NCBI RefSeq assembly: GCF_052119645.1
Contig: NZ_JBGQOM010000002.1
Location: 62,001-126,000 of the forward strand
Length of the DNA stretch: 64,000 nt
Direction of reading: 5' to 3'
DNA from: Paraglaciecola sp030730205
GTDB lineage: Bacteria; Pseudomonadota; Gammaproteobacteria; Enterobacterales; Alteromonadaceae
Made by a program: the position numbers and the translations under genes. Below the pieces are notes generated by a model. The model was not told where the DNA came from. It saw only the letters and a program-made list of their open reading frames with translations, and did not search any database. Shown here piece by piece: positions 17,166 to 26,939 of this stretch (position 1 is its first letter; each line of letters opens with the position of its first letter).

Positions 17166-20100
17166 ATGCGATTTAAATCACTAACATTATTCTGTATCGC
17201 AGGCTTACTTTTCAATGCCAGCCTTTGTGCCCAATCCGTTGAGAGTATCAAGAGCAGTGTTGATGCGATCAATGACAGCCTATCAACAAGCAAACTCTCT
17301 GACGCACAGCAGGTCGCCGTCAAAGAACAGGTAGAGCACGCCCAAGCCTCGCTAAATGAAGCGGCAGCGGCGGAAAATCAGTTACTTCAATATGAAAATA
17401 CCGCTGAAAACATCGATGAAAAACTCACAAAATTAGCCACTGAAACACAAAACATCAAGGCCGAGTCAGCCAGTTCACTGAAAAATCAGCCACTTGAGCA
17501 ACTCGATAATAAACTCATGTTGTTGCAGGCAAAACAAACCAATATGCTCACGCAATTTGATGAACTGCAGCAACAAAAAACCCTCTTGAGCCGCCGCCCT
17601 AATGCCATAAGCGACGAGTTAAATTCTACAAAAAATGAAATCGACCTAACGGTTGAGGCCTTAGACAAAAAGCCAGTTGGTAATGATGAACTGGACGTAC
17701 AAAGTCATATTGTAGCGCTGCAGGCCAAACTGCTAAATTTGCGCAGCAAAGTGGCTCTGCTAGAGCGTGAAGTCGCCACCATTCCCGCTAGACAAGCTTT
17801 GGTAGACGCGCAAGTTGCCCAACTTAAAAAGCAATTAGAAGTGGGTGAAATAGACATCCAACAAGTTCAAACTCAACTTGAAAAACAGCGTACCACTGGG
17901 GCTAATCTCGCTATCGCAAATGCCAAACGGGATGTGCAACAAACTGAAGGTTCAAGCGTATTAAATACCATCGCGAAAGAGAATCTTAGCCTGGCCAACA
18001 ATTTACAAACGATTGTACTGAACACTCCGCAAATTGATGACAACAGCTTACGATTAAGGCAACAACAGCAAAACATTAAACAATCATCACAGATTGTCAG
18101 CCAAATTTTAGCTACCGGGCAAATTACCGACGAGCTTGGCATATTATTACACCGCCTACGGTCTGGCTTACCGCAAGAAAGCCCACTTAGTAATCGTTTA
18201 GAAAACATCAATGAAGAAATTGTTAAACATCAACTTAACCTGATCGTTTGGCAAGATAACCTGCGCACGATCAACGAAACAAAGCCCTACATAGCGCTTG
18301 TATCAGCCAAAAAAAGTAACGCCCTCAGCACAGATATTAACAAGCTATCTCAACAGGAAATCAGTACTTTAGGGAGCTTAAAGACGTCTCAAGCGGTTTT
18401 ACTCCAGCAGTTGATAGACGCCGCTAATAATCAACTTGAAAATTTGGTCGACGAAAAATTAATGATTGTTGACGTTAAAAACAGTACCGCTGAACTAAAA
18501 GCCCTTCTTGATAGACGTTTGGTATGGCTCCCCTCTTATACACAGCTTGCCGATAACGTACTGCCTTATTTGATGACGAGCTTGCAATGGTATGCCGACA
18601 GCGCATCATGGGCGCAAGTGGGTCATGACCTTTGGCAAGGCATCAATAAAAATACCCTTTTAAGCCTAGTGGCGGTATTTTTATTTGCCCTATTACTATT
18701 ACTTCGCCCTGTATTAAAAAAATCCTTGGGCCGCTTAAGTATGCATATTGGCAATGTAGGTAAAGATACCCATTGGGCAACGCCTTTAGCCCTATTCGAA
18801 ACTATTATACTGGCGCTACCGTTACCTTTGGCGATTGGCGCGATTGCCGGATTAATCAGAGCCGGCGCCGACGACAATGTATTTTCAAATGCGATAGTGA
18901 CCGCCTTAGCTGCGGTTTCAAGCTTAAGCTTAACCTTGTTATTTTTTCGCTCGATGTGCCGTAAAAACGGGATTTTTGTTGCACATTTTGCATGGAGTGA
19001 TAAAGCTCGTGCCAAACTAGGTGAACTTTTAACGTGGTTTGCCTGGTACCAAGGACTAGCCACCTTTATCTTTGCTTCTGCCATGGCCAGCAATCAAATA
19101 GAATTGCGCTACGGCATAGCCATCTTCGCGTTTATTACGATGTCATTGGGTATTGCTATATTTAGTTTTAGCTTTTTCAAACCCAAAACTGGCGTAGCCG
19201 TTAATATCGTTGGCCATAGCCCTAAATCGCTGCTGTCGCAACTGGCCTTTCCCGTCATGGTTATCGCGCCAGTTTTAATCGGATTAATGCCCCTTATTGG
19301 CTTTTTTGATACCGCTGTTGAGCTGCTCACAAAGCTGTTTCAATCAGGTGTGGCACTCATTTTTGTCTCCATATTTTATGGTATTGCCATGCGGGTTTTG
19401 ATGGTGGCTTACCGCCGTTATTTATTGCGTAAAGCCAAAATTCGCCGTGCTAAACAAGAAGCCCAGCGCGCTCAACAAGAAGAAAAAGCGGCCAGTGGAG
19501 AAGCGGTTCCCGAACTTATTCCTGACAGCCCCAGTGATAATCAAGAAGCCGACCGCAAAATGCGAAAGAGTGCGATGGGCTTATCAAGTTTACTTTTTAT
19601 CGCCGGTTTATGGTTTATCTGGTTACCCCTGCTACCCGCCCTTGGTATCGTCAACGAAATTGTTTTGTGGCAAAAAGACATGACGGTGGATGGTATTCCG
19701 AGCAGCGAAGATGTGACGCTATGGAACATTATCGTTTCGTTACTCTTTTTACTGGGGGGCTTCATCGCGGCTCGAAACGCCAGAGGCATGCTGGAGATCA
19801 GCTTTTTCGACAAAGTCAGTCTTGACCCAGGAGCCCGTTATGCCGCAGTGACTATTTTAGGTTATGTCATTATGGGTACCACACTGGTATTGGGTTTAAG
19901 TCAACTCGGTATCGATTGGTCTAAATTACAGTGGATAGTGGCAGCGCTCGGTGTAGGGCTCGGCTTTGGTTTACAAGAAATTGTGGCCAACTTTGTCTCT
20001 GGTTTAATTATTTTGTTTGAACGCCCGGTCAGGGTCGGCGATACCGTTACCATTGGTGATTTAAGTGGTACGGTAAGTAATATCAAAATTCGAGCGACGA

Positions 20101-20549
20101 CCATTACCGATTTTGATAATCGAGAAGTCCTTTTGCCAAATAAATCGATCATAACCGAGAACGTCACGAACTGGACACTACATAATCCAGTAACACGACT
20201 CGTAGTTAAAATAGGCATTGCTTATGGCTCAGATACTCGGGCGGCAAAAGACCTGTTACTTGGTGTACTTGAGGCGCATCCTGACGTGCTAACCAACCCA
20301 GCCCCAAGCGTATTTTTCACCAACCATGGTGAAAGCTCATTGGATTTTGAATTACGTATTTTTGTCGACAGCCCGGCAAAACGGCTGCCGGTGACCCATG
20401 AGATCAATACCTTAATTAACGAAGCTCTTAGCCAAAATGGCTTTGAAATTCCCTTCCCACAACGCGATATTCATATTATTGGCGCAAGTCCTAATCCATT
20501 GCCAGAGGACAAAGCTGTAAATACAGAGCCATTAGATAATAAGAAGTAA
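17166..20549 (+). CDS. Large MscK/MscM-type mechanosensitive channel
   Basis: A multidomain MscS-superfamily channel of 1127 residues, the size of E. coli MscK (KefA) and MscM (YjeP). It has a signal peptide (cleavage near LCA). A long periplasmic region of about 450 residues is rich in Gln, Leu and charged residues and is predicted to be coiled coil. A block of membrane segments runs from about 495 to 900. The pore helix and MscS beta-domain lie near the C-terminus (IVAALGVGLGFGLQEIVANF, FERPVRVGDTV, NKSIITENVTNW). It releases solutes during osmotic downshock. Which paralogue it equals cannot be settled. AGGTAG precedes the start. Confidence 0.9.
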   Translation: MRFKSLTLFCIAGLLFNASLCAQSVESIKSSVDAINDSLSTSKLSDAQQVAVKEQVEHAQASLNEAAAAENQLLQYENTAENIDEKLTKLATETQNIKAESASSLKNQPLEQLDNKLMLLQAKQTNMLTQFDELQQQKTLLSRRPNAISDELNSTKNEIDLTVEALDKKPVGNDELDVQSHIVALQAKLLNLRSKVALLEREVATIPARQALVDAQVAQLKKQLEVGEIDIQQVQTQLEKQRTTGANLAIANAKRDVQQTEGSSVLNTIAKENLSLANNLQTIVLNTPQIDDNSLRLRQQQQNIKQSSQIVSQILATGQITDELGILLHRLRSGLPQESPLSNRLENINEEIVKHQLNLIVWQDNLRTINETKPYIALVSAKKSNALSTDINKLSQQEISTLGSLKTSQAVLLQQLIDAANNQLENLVDEKLMIVDVKNSTAELKALLDRRLVWLPSYTQLADNVLPYLMTSLQWYADSASWAQVGHDLWQGINKNTLLSLVAVFLFALLLLLRPVLKKSLGRLSMHIGNVGKDTHWATPLALFETIILALPLPLAIGAIAGLIRAGADDNVFSNAIVTALAAVSSLSLTLLFFRSMCRKNGIFVAHFAWSDKARAKLGELLTWFAWYQGLATFIFASAMASNQIELRYGIAIFAFITMSLGIAIFSFSFFKPKTGVAVNIVGHSPKSLLSQLAFPVMVIAPVLIGLMPLIGFFDTAVELLTKLFQSGVALIFVSIFYGIAMRVLMVAYRRYLLRKAKIRRAKQEAQRAQQEEKAASGEAVPELIPDSPSDNQEADRKMRKSAMGLSSLLFIAGLWFIWLPLLPALGIVNEIVLWQKDMTVDGIPSSEDVTLWNIIVSLLFLLGGFIAARNARGMLEISFFDKVSLDPGARYAAVTILGYVIMGTTLVLGLSQLGIDWSKLQWIVAALGVGLGFGLQEIVANFVSGLIILFERPVRVGDTVTIGDLSGTVSNIKIRATTITDFDNREVLLPNKSIITENVTNWTLHNPVTRLVVKIGIAYGSDTRAAKDLLLGVLEAHPDVLTNPAPSVFFTNHGESSLDFELRIFVDSPAKRLPVTHEINTLINEALSQNGFEIPFPQRDIHIIGASPNPLPEDKAVNTEPLDNKK

Positions 20550-20656
20550 AGTTTGTGCTGTGCTTATCATTGGTATAACACTGACAAGCACTTTGACGGC
20601 AGATTGATAACCCATCTCAAACTAGTGATTTAAGCGTTGCTTACTCTAATTACCTA

Positions 20657-22807
20657 TCATTGTTGGGCACCATTAAAGGCCTCACCTTCTACACAAGCTT
20701 GTGCACAGGGCATGAGTAACTTGTCTACTTCTGACAGTGGCGGAGCAAATACTTTATTTAAGAAGTTGAGTAAAATATCTCGTGTTGTATCAGCCCAAGG
20801 ATGGAAAAGCCAAAACGGATGCGGGGTATCGGGTATGGTGTGAATTTCTGAGTAAATACCATATTGGGATAGGGTTTCCACATAAGCGGGGCGGCCAATA
20901 TGGAATCTGTCATAAGATGAATTAATAAATAATGTAGGCGGGGTATATCTCCCTACATATTCAATAGGCGATGCTTGATGCCAAAGCCTAGGCTCTTGGG
21001 CATAATGGCCCCCCAACCAAAGAGCGGCGTATGAAATTTTATTGGGTTTATCTTCAAATTCACGTGCTTGTGGTGAGGCCAAATCTGCCACACCATCAAT
21101 ATTTATAATGGCGTTAACGGCCTCGTAAGGTGAATCACTATTGGGATCAGTACCCATCGTACCTAACAATGTCGCCATATGTGCGCCAGAGGATGCGCCT
21201 AAAATTGCAATCCTATTAGGATCGACAGAGTAGCGTTGATGATGCTGTTTTAACCAGAGTATTGCATCATTAATATCTTCTAGTCCTGCTGGATATAACG
21301 CCTGTTTTGACAGCCTGTATCCCACTGCAACACCCACGTAACCATGCTCTGCTAACCACTTAGCAGTTGGCACTTGATGTGACTTATCTCCCGAGCGCCA
21401 AGCACCACCATGAACCATAACAACCGCAGGAACAGGTTTAGCTATTGTTTTGGGTGAGAATACATCAAGGTATAATTCAATCCCTTGCACTGTTTTATAG
21501 ACTACATTGAGATGAGATATCACTGAGTCATCAAGGTTATCTGTGCTTGTCTGATTTATGGGGGTGATAAAGGGGTAATTGCTGACATTCTTTACAAACT
21601 CAGTTTCAATGGTGAAATCTGCCATTTCACCAGACAGTTGGTCTATGACTTTTCTGGTATCCACATGACCGCTATACAACTGGTTATCGATTGGAGGCTG
21701 CCAACCTGCCAGAATATTACTCACTGAAAAACCTGCAGCTGAAGCAAGTTGTCTCCTAGTTTTAGACGGATTTGCACCCGGGCCATATGAAGCATATTCA
21801 AAAAATCGTGCTTCTAAGGGACTAAACATTATCATTTCCCCCGTTTTAGATTTTCCATGCATGGGGTGCCAAGGATCTTGCTGTATGTGGTCGTCCATAA
21901 AGGTATTGATGAATACCGTTTGTCCTATTGCTCGTGGATCAGCATAACGGCCATCTTCAAAAGACGTTGTGGGATGCCAAGGTCTTCCCAGTGCCATGCT
22001 GTTTTTCTCTACACCGGCTTCCTTTTTAAGACTCGAGTCTATAAATACCAAGCCAAATTTTTGTTCAATCGGCGTGCTTGGTGCCGTGAGATAGCCTATG
22101 GGATAAGGTTGATTTGGACGAAATCGCGTCACAATATTTGAACGATAAAAAACCGCTGTTCCGCCTCCAAAAATAAAATCTATGTGACCACTGATGGTTG
22201 TATTCAAGAAAAATGAACGGCCTGACTTAAGGTATATGGTATCTTGATATCCACTAATATTGACATTTTTAAAAAATGCCTTATCACTGCCTTGATTGGT
22301 CAACACCGCCACCGCCTGCAAACCGTTCAAACGACTAGGATTATCTTGAGCAAGCCCATCGTAGTAAGGGTAATCAAAGGTGTTTTCAATGTGTAAATTT
22401 TCTGCGCTAAAGTTCGGTGCGTTGATAGTAAGTGTCGCACTTTTTGATGTACCAAGTGTTTGGCCGCTAGACGTTTTTAATCCCGCATACGCGTCAAAAT
22501 AGAGTCGAGTCGTAGTGGCACTCTCTCCTACAAGCCTGATAAAAGGTTTGGATATTTCCACTTTTTCATAATAATCCCCCGCCATAATTTTAATCGTATA
22601 GGGTAAGGTCAAATTATTAGGCGCAGCGCTAAGGGCCTCAGTGATTGTTTTGAAAGCCTCAGGGTTGCTCGGATCAACAATGGCTTTGATTTCGGGGTCA
22701 CTTTCGTCAAGCGTTGTGGCCCCAATATGAAAATGGCAAATAGAAAGCCCAAATAGTAAAATAAAGCTAAAAATCTTTATTCTACTTCGATTGTGATATG
22801 TGCTCAT
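20657..22807 (-). CDS. Pectin methylesterase (CE8) fused to an alpha/beta-hydrolase esterase
   Basis: A 716-residue secreted two-domain enzyme with a hydrophobic N-terminal export segment (about 10-30). Residues about 40-375 are a carbohydrate esterase family 8 pectinesterase right-handed helix. The catalytic residues are in place: Gln164 (GLQAVAV), Gln188/Asp189 (GYQDTIYL), Asp210 (GHIDFIFG), Arg275/Trp277 (LGRPWHP). Residues about 430-690 are an alpha/beta hydrolase of the BD-FAE/acetyl-xylan-esterase-like group, with oxyanion motif HGGAW (466-470), nucleophile Ser539 in GASSG, and likely Asp633 and His663. The pair would remove methyl and acetyl (or similar) esters from pectin. AAAGGGTGAAAA gives a strong ribosome site. 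It lies downstream of the TonB receptor. Confidence 0.9.
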   Translation of the reverse strand: MSTYHNRSRIKIFSFILLFGLSICHFHIGATTLDESDPEIKAIVDPSNPEAFKTITEALSAAPNNLTLPYTIKIMAGDYYEKVEISKPFIRLVGESATTTRLYFDAYAGLKTSSGQTLGTSKSATLTINAPNFSAENLHIENTFDYPYYDGLAQDNPSRLNGLQAVAVLTNQGSDKAFFKNVNISGYQDTIYLKSGRSFFLNTTISGHIDFIFGGGTAVFYRSNIVTRFRPNQPYPIGYLTAPSTPIEQKFGLVFIDSSLKKEAGVEKNSMALGRPWHPTTSFEDGRYADPRAIGQTVFINTFMDDHIQQDPWHPMHGKSKTGEMIMFSPLEARFFEYASYGPGANPSKTRRQLASAAGFSVSNILAGWQPPIDNQLYSGHVDTRKVIDQLSGEMADFTIETEFVKNVSNYPFITPINQTSTDNLDDSVISHLNVVYKTVQGIELYLDVFSPKTIAKPVPAVVMVHGGAWRSGDKSHQVPTAKWLAEHGYVGVAVGYRLSKQALYPAGLEDINDAILWLKQHHQRYSVDPNRIAILGASSGAHMATLLGTMGTDPNSDSPYEAVNAIINIDGVADLASPQAREFEDKPNKISYAALWLGGHYAQEPRLWHQASPIEYVGRYTPPTLFINSSYDRFHIGRPAYVETLSQYGIYSEIHTIPDTPHPFWLFHPWADTTRDILLNFLNKVFAPPLSEVDKLLMPCAQACVEGEAFNGAQQ

Positions 22808-22989
22808 TTTTCACCCTTTTGTAAGCCGACTTACTTTTTCTGTTGTCAAAAATACGAGGAGATGTCACCGGTAATAAAACAGCTAAGGTATTTGTTAACA
22901 AATATGTTGAACGCGCCCTAAAAAACGTCATCGCTATCTACTCCAGTGCGCATTGGCATAAAGGATTGAAGAATATCCTTTTATCGTTG

Positions 22990-23017
22990 TAAAAAAGGGA
23001 TGTGTAAGCATCCCTTT
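22990..23017 (-). terminator. Terminator of the TonB-dependent receptor gene
   Basis: On the minus strand AAAGGGATG and CATCCCTTT form a 9-bp stem followed by a T-run, 19 bp after the receptor stop codon. It should end or attenuate transcription before the pectinesterase gene. A second weak repeat (AAGGAT/ATCCTT) lies just beyond it. Confidence 0.75.
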
Positions 23018-23035
23018 CGTGTTTTAGCCTATCGT

Positions 23036-26000
23036 TTAGAAGTTATATCTAGCTCCGAGGAAATATTCGGTGCCGGTATGACTGTATTCACGGGTTAAAT
23101 CCATGTCACCGTCACCTGTTCCGTAGATACGTTCAATTTCGCCAGTCAAGTTTATGATTTCAAGTGAAAAGGTAATATTTTCATTAAAGTGATAAAAAGC
23201 TGACACGTCCACATGAGTCGGGCCGTATTTGCGTTCTTGCAGATTGCCGTTACCGCCATCTTTATTTACTAGGTAGTCATCACGTTTATTCATTGATATA
23301 CGCGCACCATAATCCTCTTCTTCATAGTACAGAGTAAAGTTATAAGAATTAGGTGATACCCCTTCTACTTCCTTTGCACTGACATGGGTGTAGTTAGCCA
23401 CTACACCAAAGTTTGATAACCAACCATCAAAAAAAGTAAATGGCTGTTGGTAGCTTAATTCATAACCTGTTACGGTGAATCCATCATTATTATTAATGGG
23501 AATATTATGCGAATAAACTTGAGTTGCAGGATCGCCTATCGGGGCGGTTGCGATGTATTGGGGATCAGAATATATAACCGGCCAAAATTCTTGGTCAATT
23601 AACTTTTCAACTTCTTCGTTTTCAAGGGAAACAACAACCTCTTTGTTAAAGACATTAAATGCCAATACCGATTCTTCCGCAAAATACCACTCTATCCCTA
23701 AGTCGATATCATTTGATTCATAAGGATTTAAACCAGGATTGCCTAAATTACTGACAGTGAACGTTGTATAGCCAAAGGTCGGTGCAGCGATATTTAAACT
23801 TGCCAGACTTGGGCGCGTCATACTTCGACCATAAGACAAGCGCGCAATAACGTCATCACTAACATCCAAGGCTAAATTCATCGATGGTAAGAAGTTATTG
23901 TAATTGCGTTTTACTGAAACCATTTTATCACCCACTAAGGCTTCTGACGTGACTTCTGTATTCACATAGCGCAGACCAAAGTTAGTGCGTAAAAACATAT
24001 CGCCAACATCAACGCCACCATTATATTCAATATATAAGGCCTTGGTTTGTTCGCCCACTACCCAACCTGCGGCGGTATTAGGGGTATAATCATGAGTGAG
24101 GATGCCATCTTGTTCTAGTTTATCAAAATCAGCCACTAAGAAAGGTACTAAAGTTGCGCCATCTAGGCCATGACCAAAATCTGAGTAAGGGAAAGCAGTA
24201 GCGTATTGTGAGGGGTCAAAGGTAACAAAGTTGCCGTTACCGGTTTGGCTGTCTACTTCGCGATCATTAAACGCAATACCTGTTTTAATATCAAAACTGT
24301 CACCTAAATATTGCAAATCAATTTTACTGGTAAGGTTAGTTTTTTTAACATTATGACTACGGTTTGCTGCATTAACCGCATCCACAAAATTGTTAGGATC
24401 GGTGGCATCGTAATCACCGTAGCTAACATTAGCTGCATCTGCGCTGCTGTAGTCATAAGAGTAAAAATGTGGCACAGAACGATAGTAGTAGCGAATTTCT
24501 TCTCTATCTGAATCATTTTTAGCATAGCCTACCATTACATCGAGTTTCAGGCTGTCGTTGAGTTGCATATCACCTGAAAAAACATACTGATCGAAGGTCG
24601 AATCAGATACTTGATAACGGCTTTCATACCAAGAGGTCACATTATCAAAACTACCGGCAACTAATATTTTACCTGATTCATCTACGGTAAATTCAAGTGG
24701 TGTTTGTCCTTGGAAATTTCCTGGTGCCCCGCGATTAATAAACCATTCCATTGAATTGTAGCTACGTCTGTCGTTTTCCAGCTCAGAATGCAGAACATCA
24801 AGGGTAAACAACATGTCGTCAGAGGGTTTGTATTGCAGTGAGGTCGTTACCCCGATACGACTTTGGTCATTACCAAAAAAATCAGCTCGAGGCAGGCGTG
24901 GAACCCACAAACAAGATATGGCTTCTTCCGCACCACAATAGTTGCTTGGTGTACCATTAATAGTAGATAGCTGCGAGGTATCGCCCCATGTTCCATCACC
25001 AATTTGATTGGTTGGTTGCCAGCGCACACTGCCAAAGCCTTCTTGACGCACGGTACGATCAGAAACAGCAACAGACAATAAAGCACCAAAGGTATCATCG
25101 TTAAAAGTATTGCTGACCAGAAAGGCAAATCTAGGGTCGTTTTCTTTGGTTACCGTATTATAACCTCCCTTTAATGATACTGAAGAATGAAAACCAGTAC
25201 TGTCGAAAGGTCGAGCAGAATACATATCTACCGTACCCGCAATACCACCCTCTTCAATTGAGGCCGTTTGGGTTTTTTGAATATCAATTCGATTAAATAG
25301 CTCTGAAGCAAATACATTAAAATCAAAAGCTCGGCTATTGTTTAGAGTTACACCGCCCGAATCGAGACCGTCTGTACCTGCTGGTACTTCCATGCCATTT
25401 AATGTGGTGCGAGTAAACCCGGGACTAAAACCTCGCAAGGTTATATTTCGACCTTCACCACCTTCACGAGAAATGGCCACTCCGGGAATACGCTGAATGG
25501 CTTCAGCGACGTTTAAATCAGGAAACTTGCCCATGTCTTCAGCCATTATCGATTCGCGCACATTTGATGCATCGCGTTTTGCATCAAGGGCTTTAACCAA
25601 AGCATTTCGGAATCCTGTTACGTTGATAACTTCTATTTCATCTTGTTCGAGTGTTTTGTCTTGCGGGATCTCTTGTGCTTCGCTGGTAAAACCAATCATG
25701 CTAGCTAAGGCAGCAAAGATGCCGAGTGAAACTTTCGATTTTTTCATGGTAGTGGGTCGACTCTTATTTTCTTTGTTATCAATAGAGAGCAAACCTTGGG
25801 CGTTAATACTTACCTGTAATGGCGTTCCATCAATCAATAATTCGATGGCCTTGAGGATTGTGTATTGCCCATTAATTGAGTTGGCTGTCACAAACTTCAC
25901 TGAGTCATAGGGAAAGACCAAGGTAAAGTCTGCTTGTGATGCTAGTTCAATTAATGATTGGTCCGCACTCTTTTGAGAAATATTGAATTGATGTACTTTT

Positions 26001-26122
26001 TCATAATAAGCAGTATCGGCCCTAACTAAAGACGACATAGCTGTTGCAGCGACAATAAATGTTATTTTTATCAGTACTTTCAACTCAACCTCTGAAGTAA
26101 GATATTTTCTTACTCTGTTCAT
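23036..26122 (-). CDS. TonB-dependent receptor with N-terminal STN signalling domain
   Basis: An outer membrane importer of the TonB-Xanth-Caul (TIGR01782-like) group, usually for glycans. From ATG 26122 it has 1028 residues: signal peptide, STN domain (about 40-105, FNISQKSADQSLIELASQAD), plug (about 155-280, INVTGFRNALVKALDAKR and GRNITLRGFSPGFTRTTLNG) and a 22-strand barrel ending in GARYNF. An STN domain talks to a FecR-type anti-sigma factor, and such a pair is encoded divergently. Oddly, residues 126-150 (MKKSKVSLGIFAALASM...) look like a second signal peptide. A TTG at 26083 with AGAGGT upstream is a rival start and would give a tidier first signal peptide. Confidence 0.9.
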   Translation of the reverse strand: MNRVRKYLTSEVELKVLIKITFIVAATAMSSLVRADTAYYEKVHQFNISQKSADQSLIELASQADFTLVFPYDSVKFVTANSINGQYTILKAIELLIDGTPLQVSINAQGLLSIDNKENKSRPTTMKKSKVSLGIFAALASMIGFTSEAQEIPQDKTLEQDEIEVINVTGFRNALVKALDAKRDASNVRESIMAEDMGKFPDLNVAEAIQRIPGVAISREGGEGRNITLRGFSPGFTRTTLNGMEVPAGTDGLDSGGVTLNNSRAFDFNVFASELFNRIDIQKTQTASIEEGGIAGTVDMYSARPFDSTGFHSSVSLKGGYNTVTKENDPRFAFLVSNTFNDDTFGALLSVAVSDRTVRQEGFGSVRWQPTNQIGDGTWGDTSQLSTINGTPSNYCGAEEAISCLWVPRLPRADFFGNDQSRIGVTTSLQYKPSDDMLFTLDVLHSELENDRRSYNSMEWFINRGAPGNFQGQTPLEFTVDESGKILVAGSFDNVTSWYESRYQVSDSTFDQYVFSGDMQLNDSLKLDVMVGYAKNDSDREEIRYYYRSVPHFYSYDYSSADAANVSYGDYDATDPNNFVDAVNAANRSHNVKKTNLTSKIDLQYLGDSFDIKTGIAFNDREVDSQTGNGNFVTFDPSQYATAFPYSDFGHGLDGATLVPFLVADFDKLEQDGILTHDYTPNTAAGWVVGEQTKALYIEYNGGVDVGDMFLRTNFGLRYVNTEVTSEALVGDKMVSVKRNYNNFLPSMNLALDVSDDVIARLSYGRSMTRPSLASLNIAAPTFGYTTFTVSNLGNPGLNPYESNDIDLGIEWYFAEESVLAFNVFNKEVVVSLENEEVEKLIDQEFWPVIYSDPQYIATAPIGDPATQVYSHNIPINNNDGFTVTGYELSYQQPFTFFDGWLSNFGVVANYTHVSAKEVEGVSPNSYNFTLYYEEEDYGARISMNKRDDYLVNKDGGNGNLQERKYGPTHVDVSAFYHFNENITFSLEIINLTGEIERIYGTGDGDMDLTREYSHTGTEYFLGARYNF

Positions 26123-26393
26123 AGAGACGGACAAGGCGGTGGATTCCACCAAAATTATTTACAAAATAATAACACTAGTTATCGAAATGAAACGAATTTG
26201 TCGTAACTAATTAGGCATTAGTTATACATAAGGATTTCAACAAAAGTGGGGGTTACTCATTTTTAAAAATGTATGCAAACTTACCAGATGAACTGGCTAC
26301 TAAGAGACTAAATAAAGTGCCATAGGTTTTGGTGGAAAGCCTATGATGTTTCGTCTAATAGTTAATAGAGTACTTATAAGGCTTAAGGATATT

Positions 26394-26939
26394 ATGTCTG
26401 GCAATATGACAGATGTTTTTTTGGGAATACGAAAGTTGGTAATTAAAACTATTTCTAGCATAGTACCTCCCGATGATATTGAAGATATAGTACAAGAAAC
26501 CTATGTTAAGCTCTGTTTAGTAAAGTCTGAGGTGAATATAGAATACCCTCGTTCTTTTATGTTGAAAATGGCCAAAAATTTAGCTTTAGATCATAGAAAT
26601 AAAGCATCAAACAGGCTTAACGAAAGTATTGAAGAATTAAAACTTGAAGATATTGCGTCCTTAAAACAAGAAGGTGACCCCACCTTTGAAGGATTTGCCA
26701 CCGACCAAGAATTTTCACGTTTTTGTGAAGTTGTTCGACAATTACCGGTTAAATGTCGAAAAGTATTTGTGTTGAAAAAAGTGTATGGCTATACCCAGAA
26801 AGAAATCGCCAAAAGCTTAAATTTAAGTGAAAACACGGTGGAAAACCACATCGCAAATGGCCTGATAAAGTGTAATGAAATGCGCAGAATGCAAACGTTT
26901 AAGGCACAATCTTATTCTAAATCAGGAAATGCCAAATGA
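26394..26939 (+). CDS. ECF sigma factor, FecI type
   Basis: A group IV sigma-70 factor of 181 residues. Region 2 includes DDIEDIVQETYVKL and YPRSFMLKMAKNLALDH. Region 4 includes LPVKCRKVFVLKKVYGYTQ and KEIAKSLNLSENTVENHI, the helix-turn-helix for the -35 element. ATG 26394 is chosen for its ribosome site (AAGGA, 5 bp spacing); ATG 26343 has none. It overlaps the FecR gene by 4 bp and faces the STN receptor, the standard layout for cell-surface signalling. It probably drives the receptor and perhaps the pectinesterase. Confidence 0.88.
   Translation: MSGNMTDVFLGIRKLVIKTISSIVPPDDIEDIVQETYVKLCLVKSEVNIEYPRSFMLKMAKNLALDHRNKASNRLNESIEELKLEDIASLKQEGDPTFEGFATDQEFSRFCEVVRQLPVKCRKVFVLKKVYGYTQKEIAKSLNLSENTVENHIANGLIKCNEMRRMQTFKAQSYSKSGNAK

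Noticed and set aside
18623..19093. Open frame antisense to the large mechanosensitive channel
   Set aside because: Low-complexity mirror of a membrane-rich region; the plus-strand gene is well supported.
25497..25910. Open frame opposite the STN and buried signal region of the TonB receptor
   Set aside because: Antisense shadow; no ribosome site or recognisable protein features.
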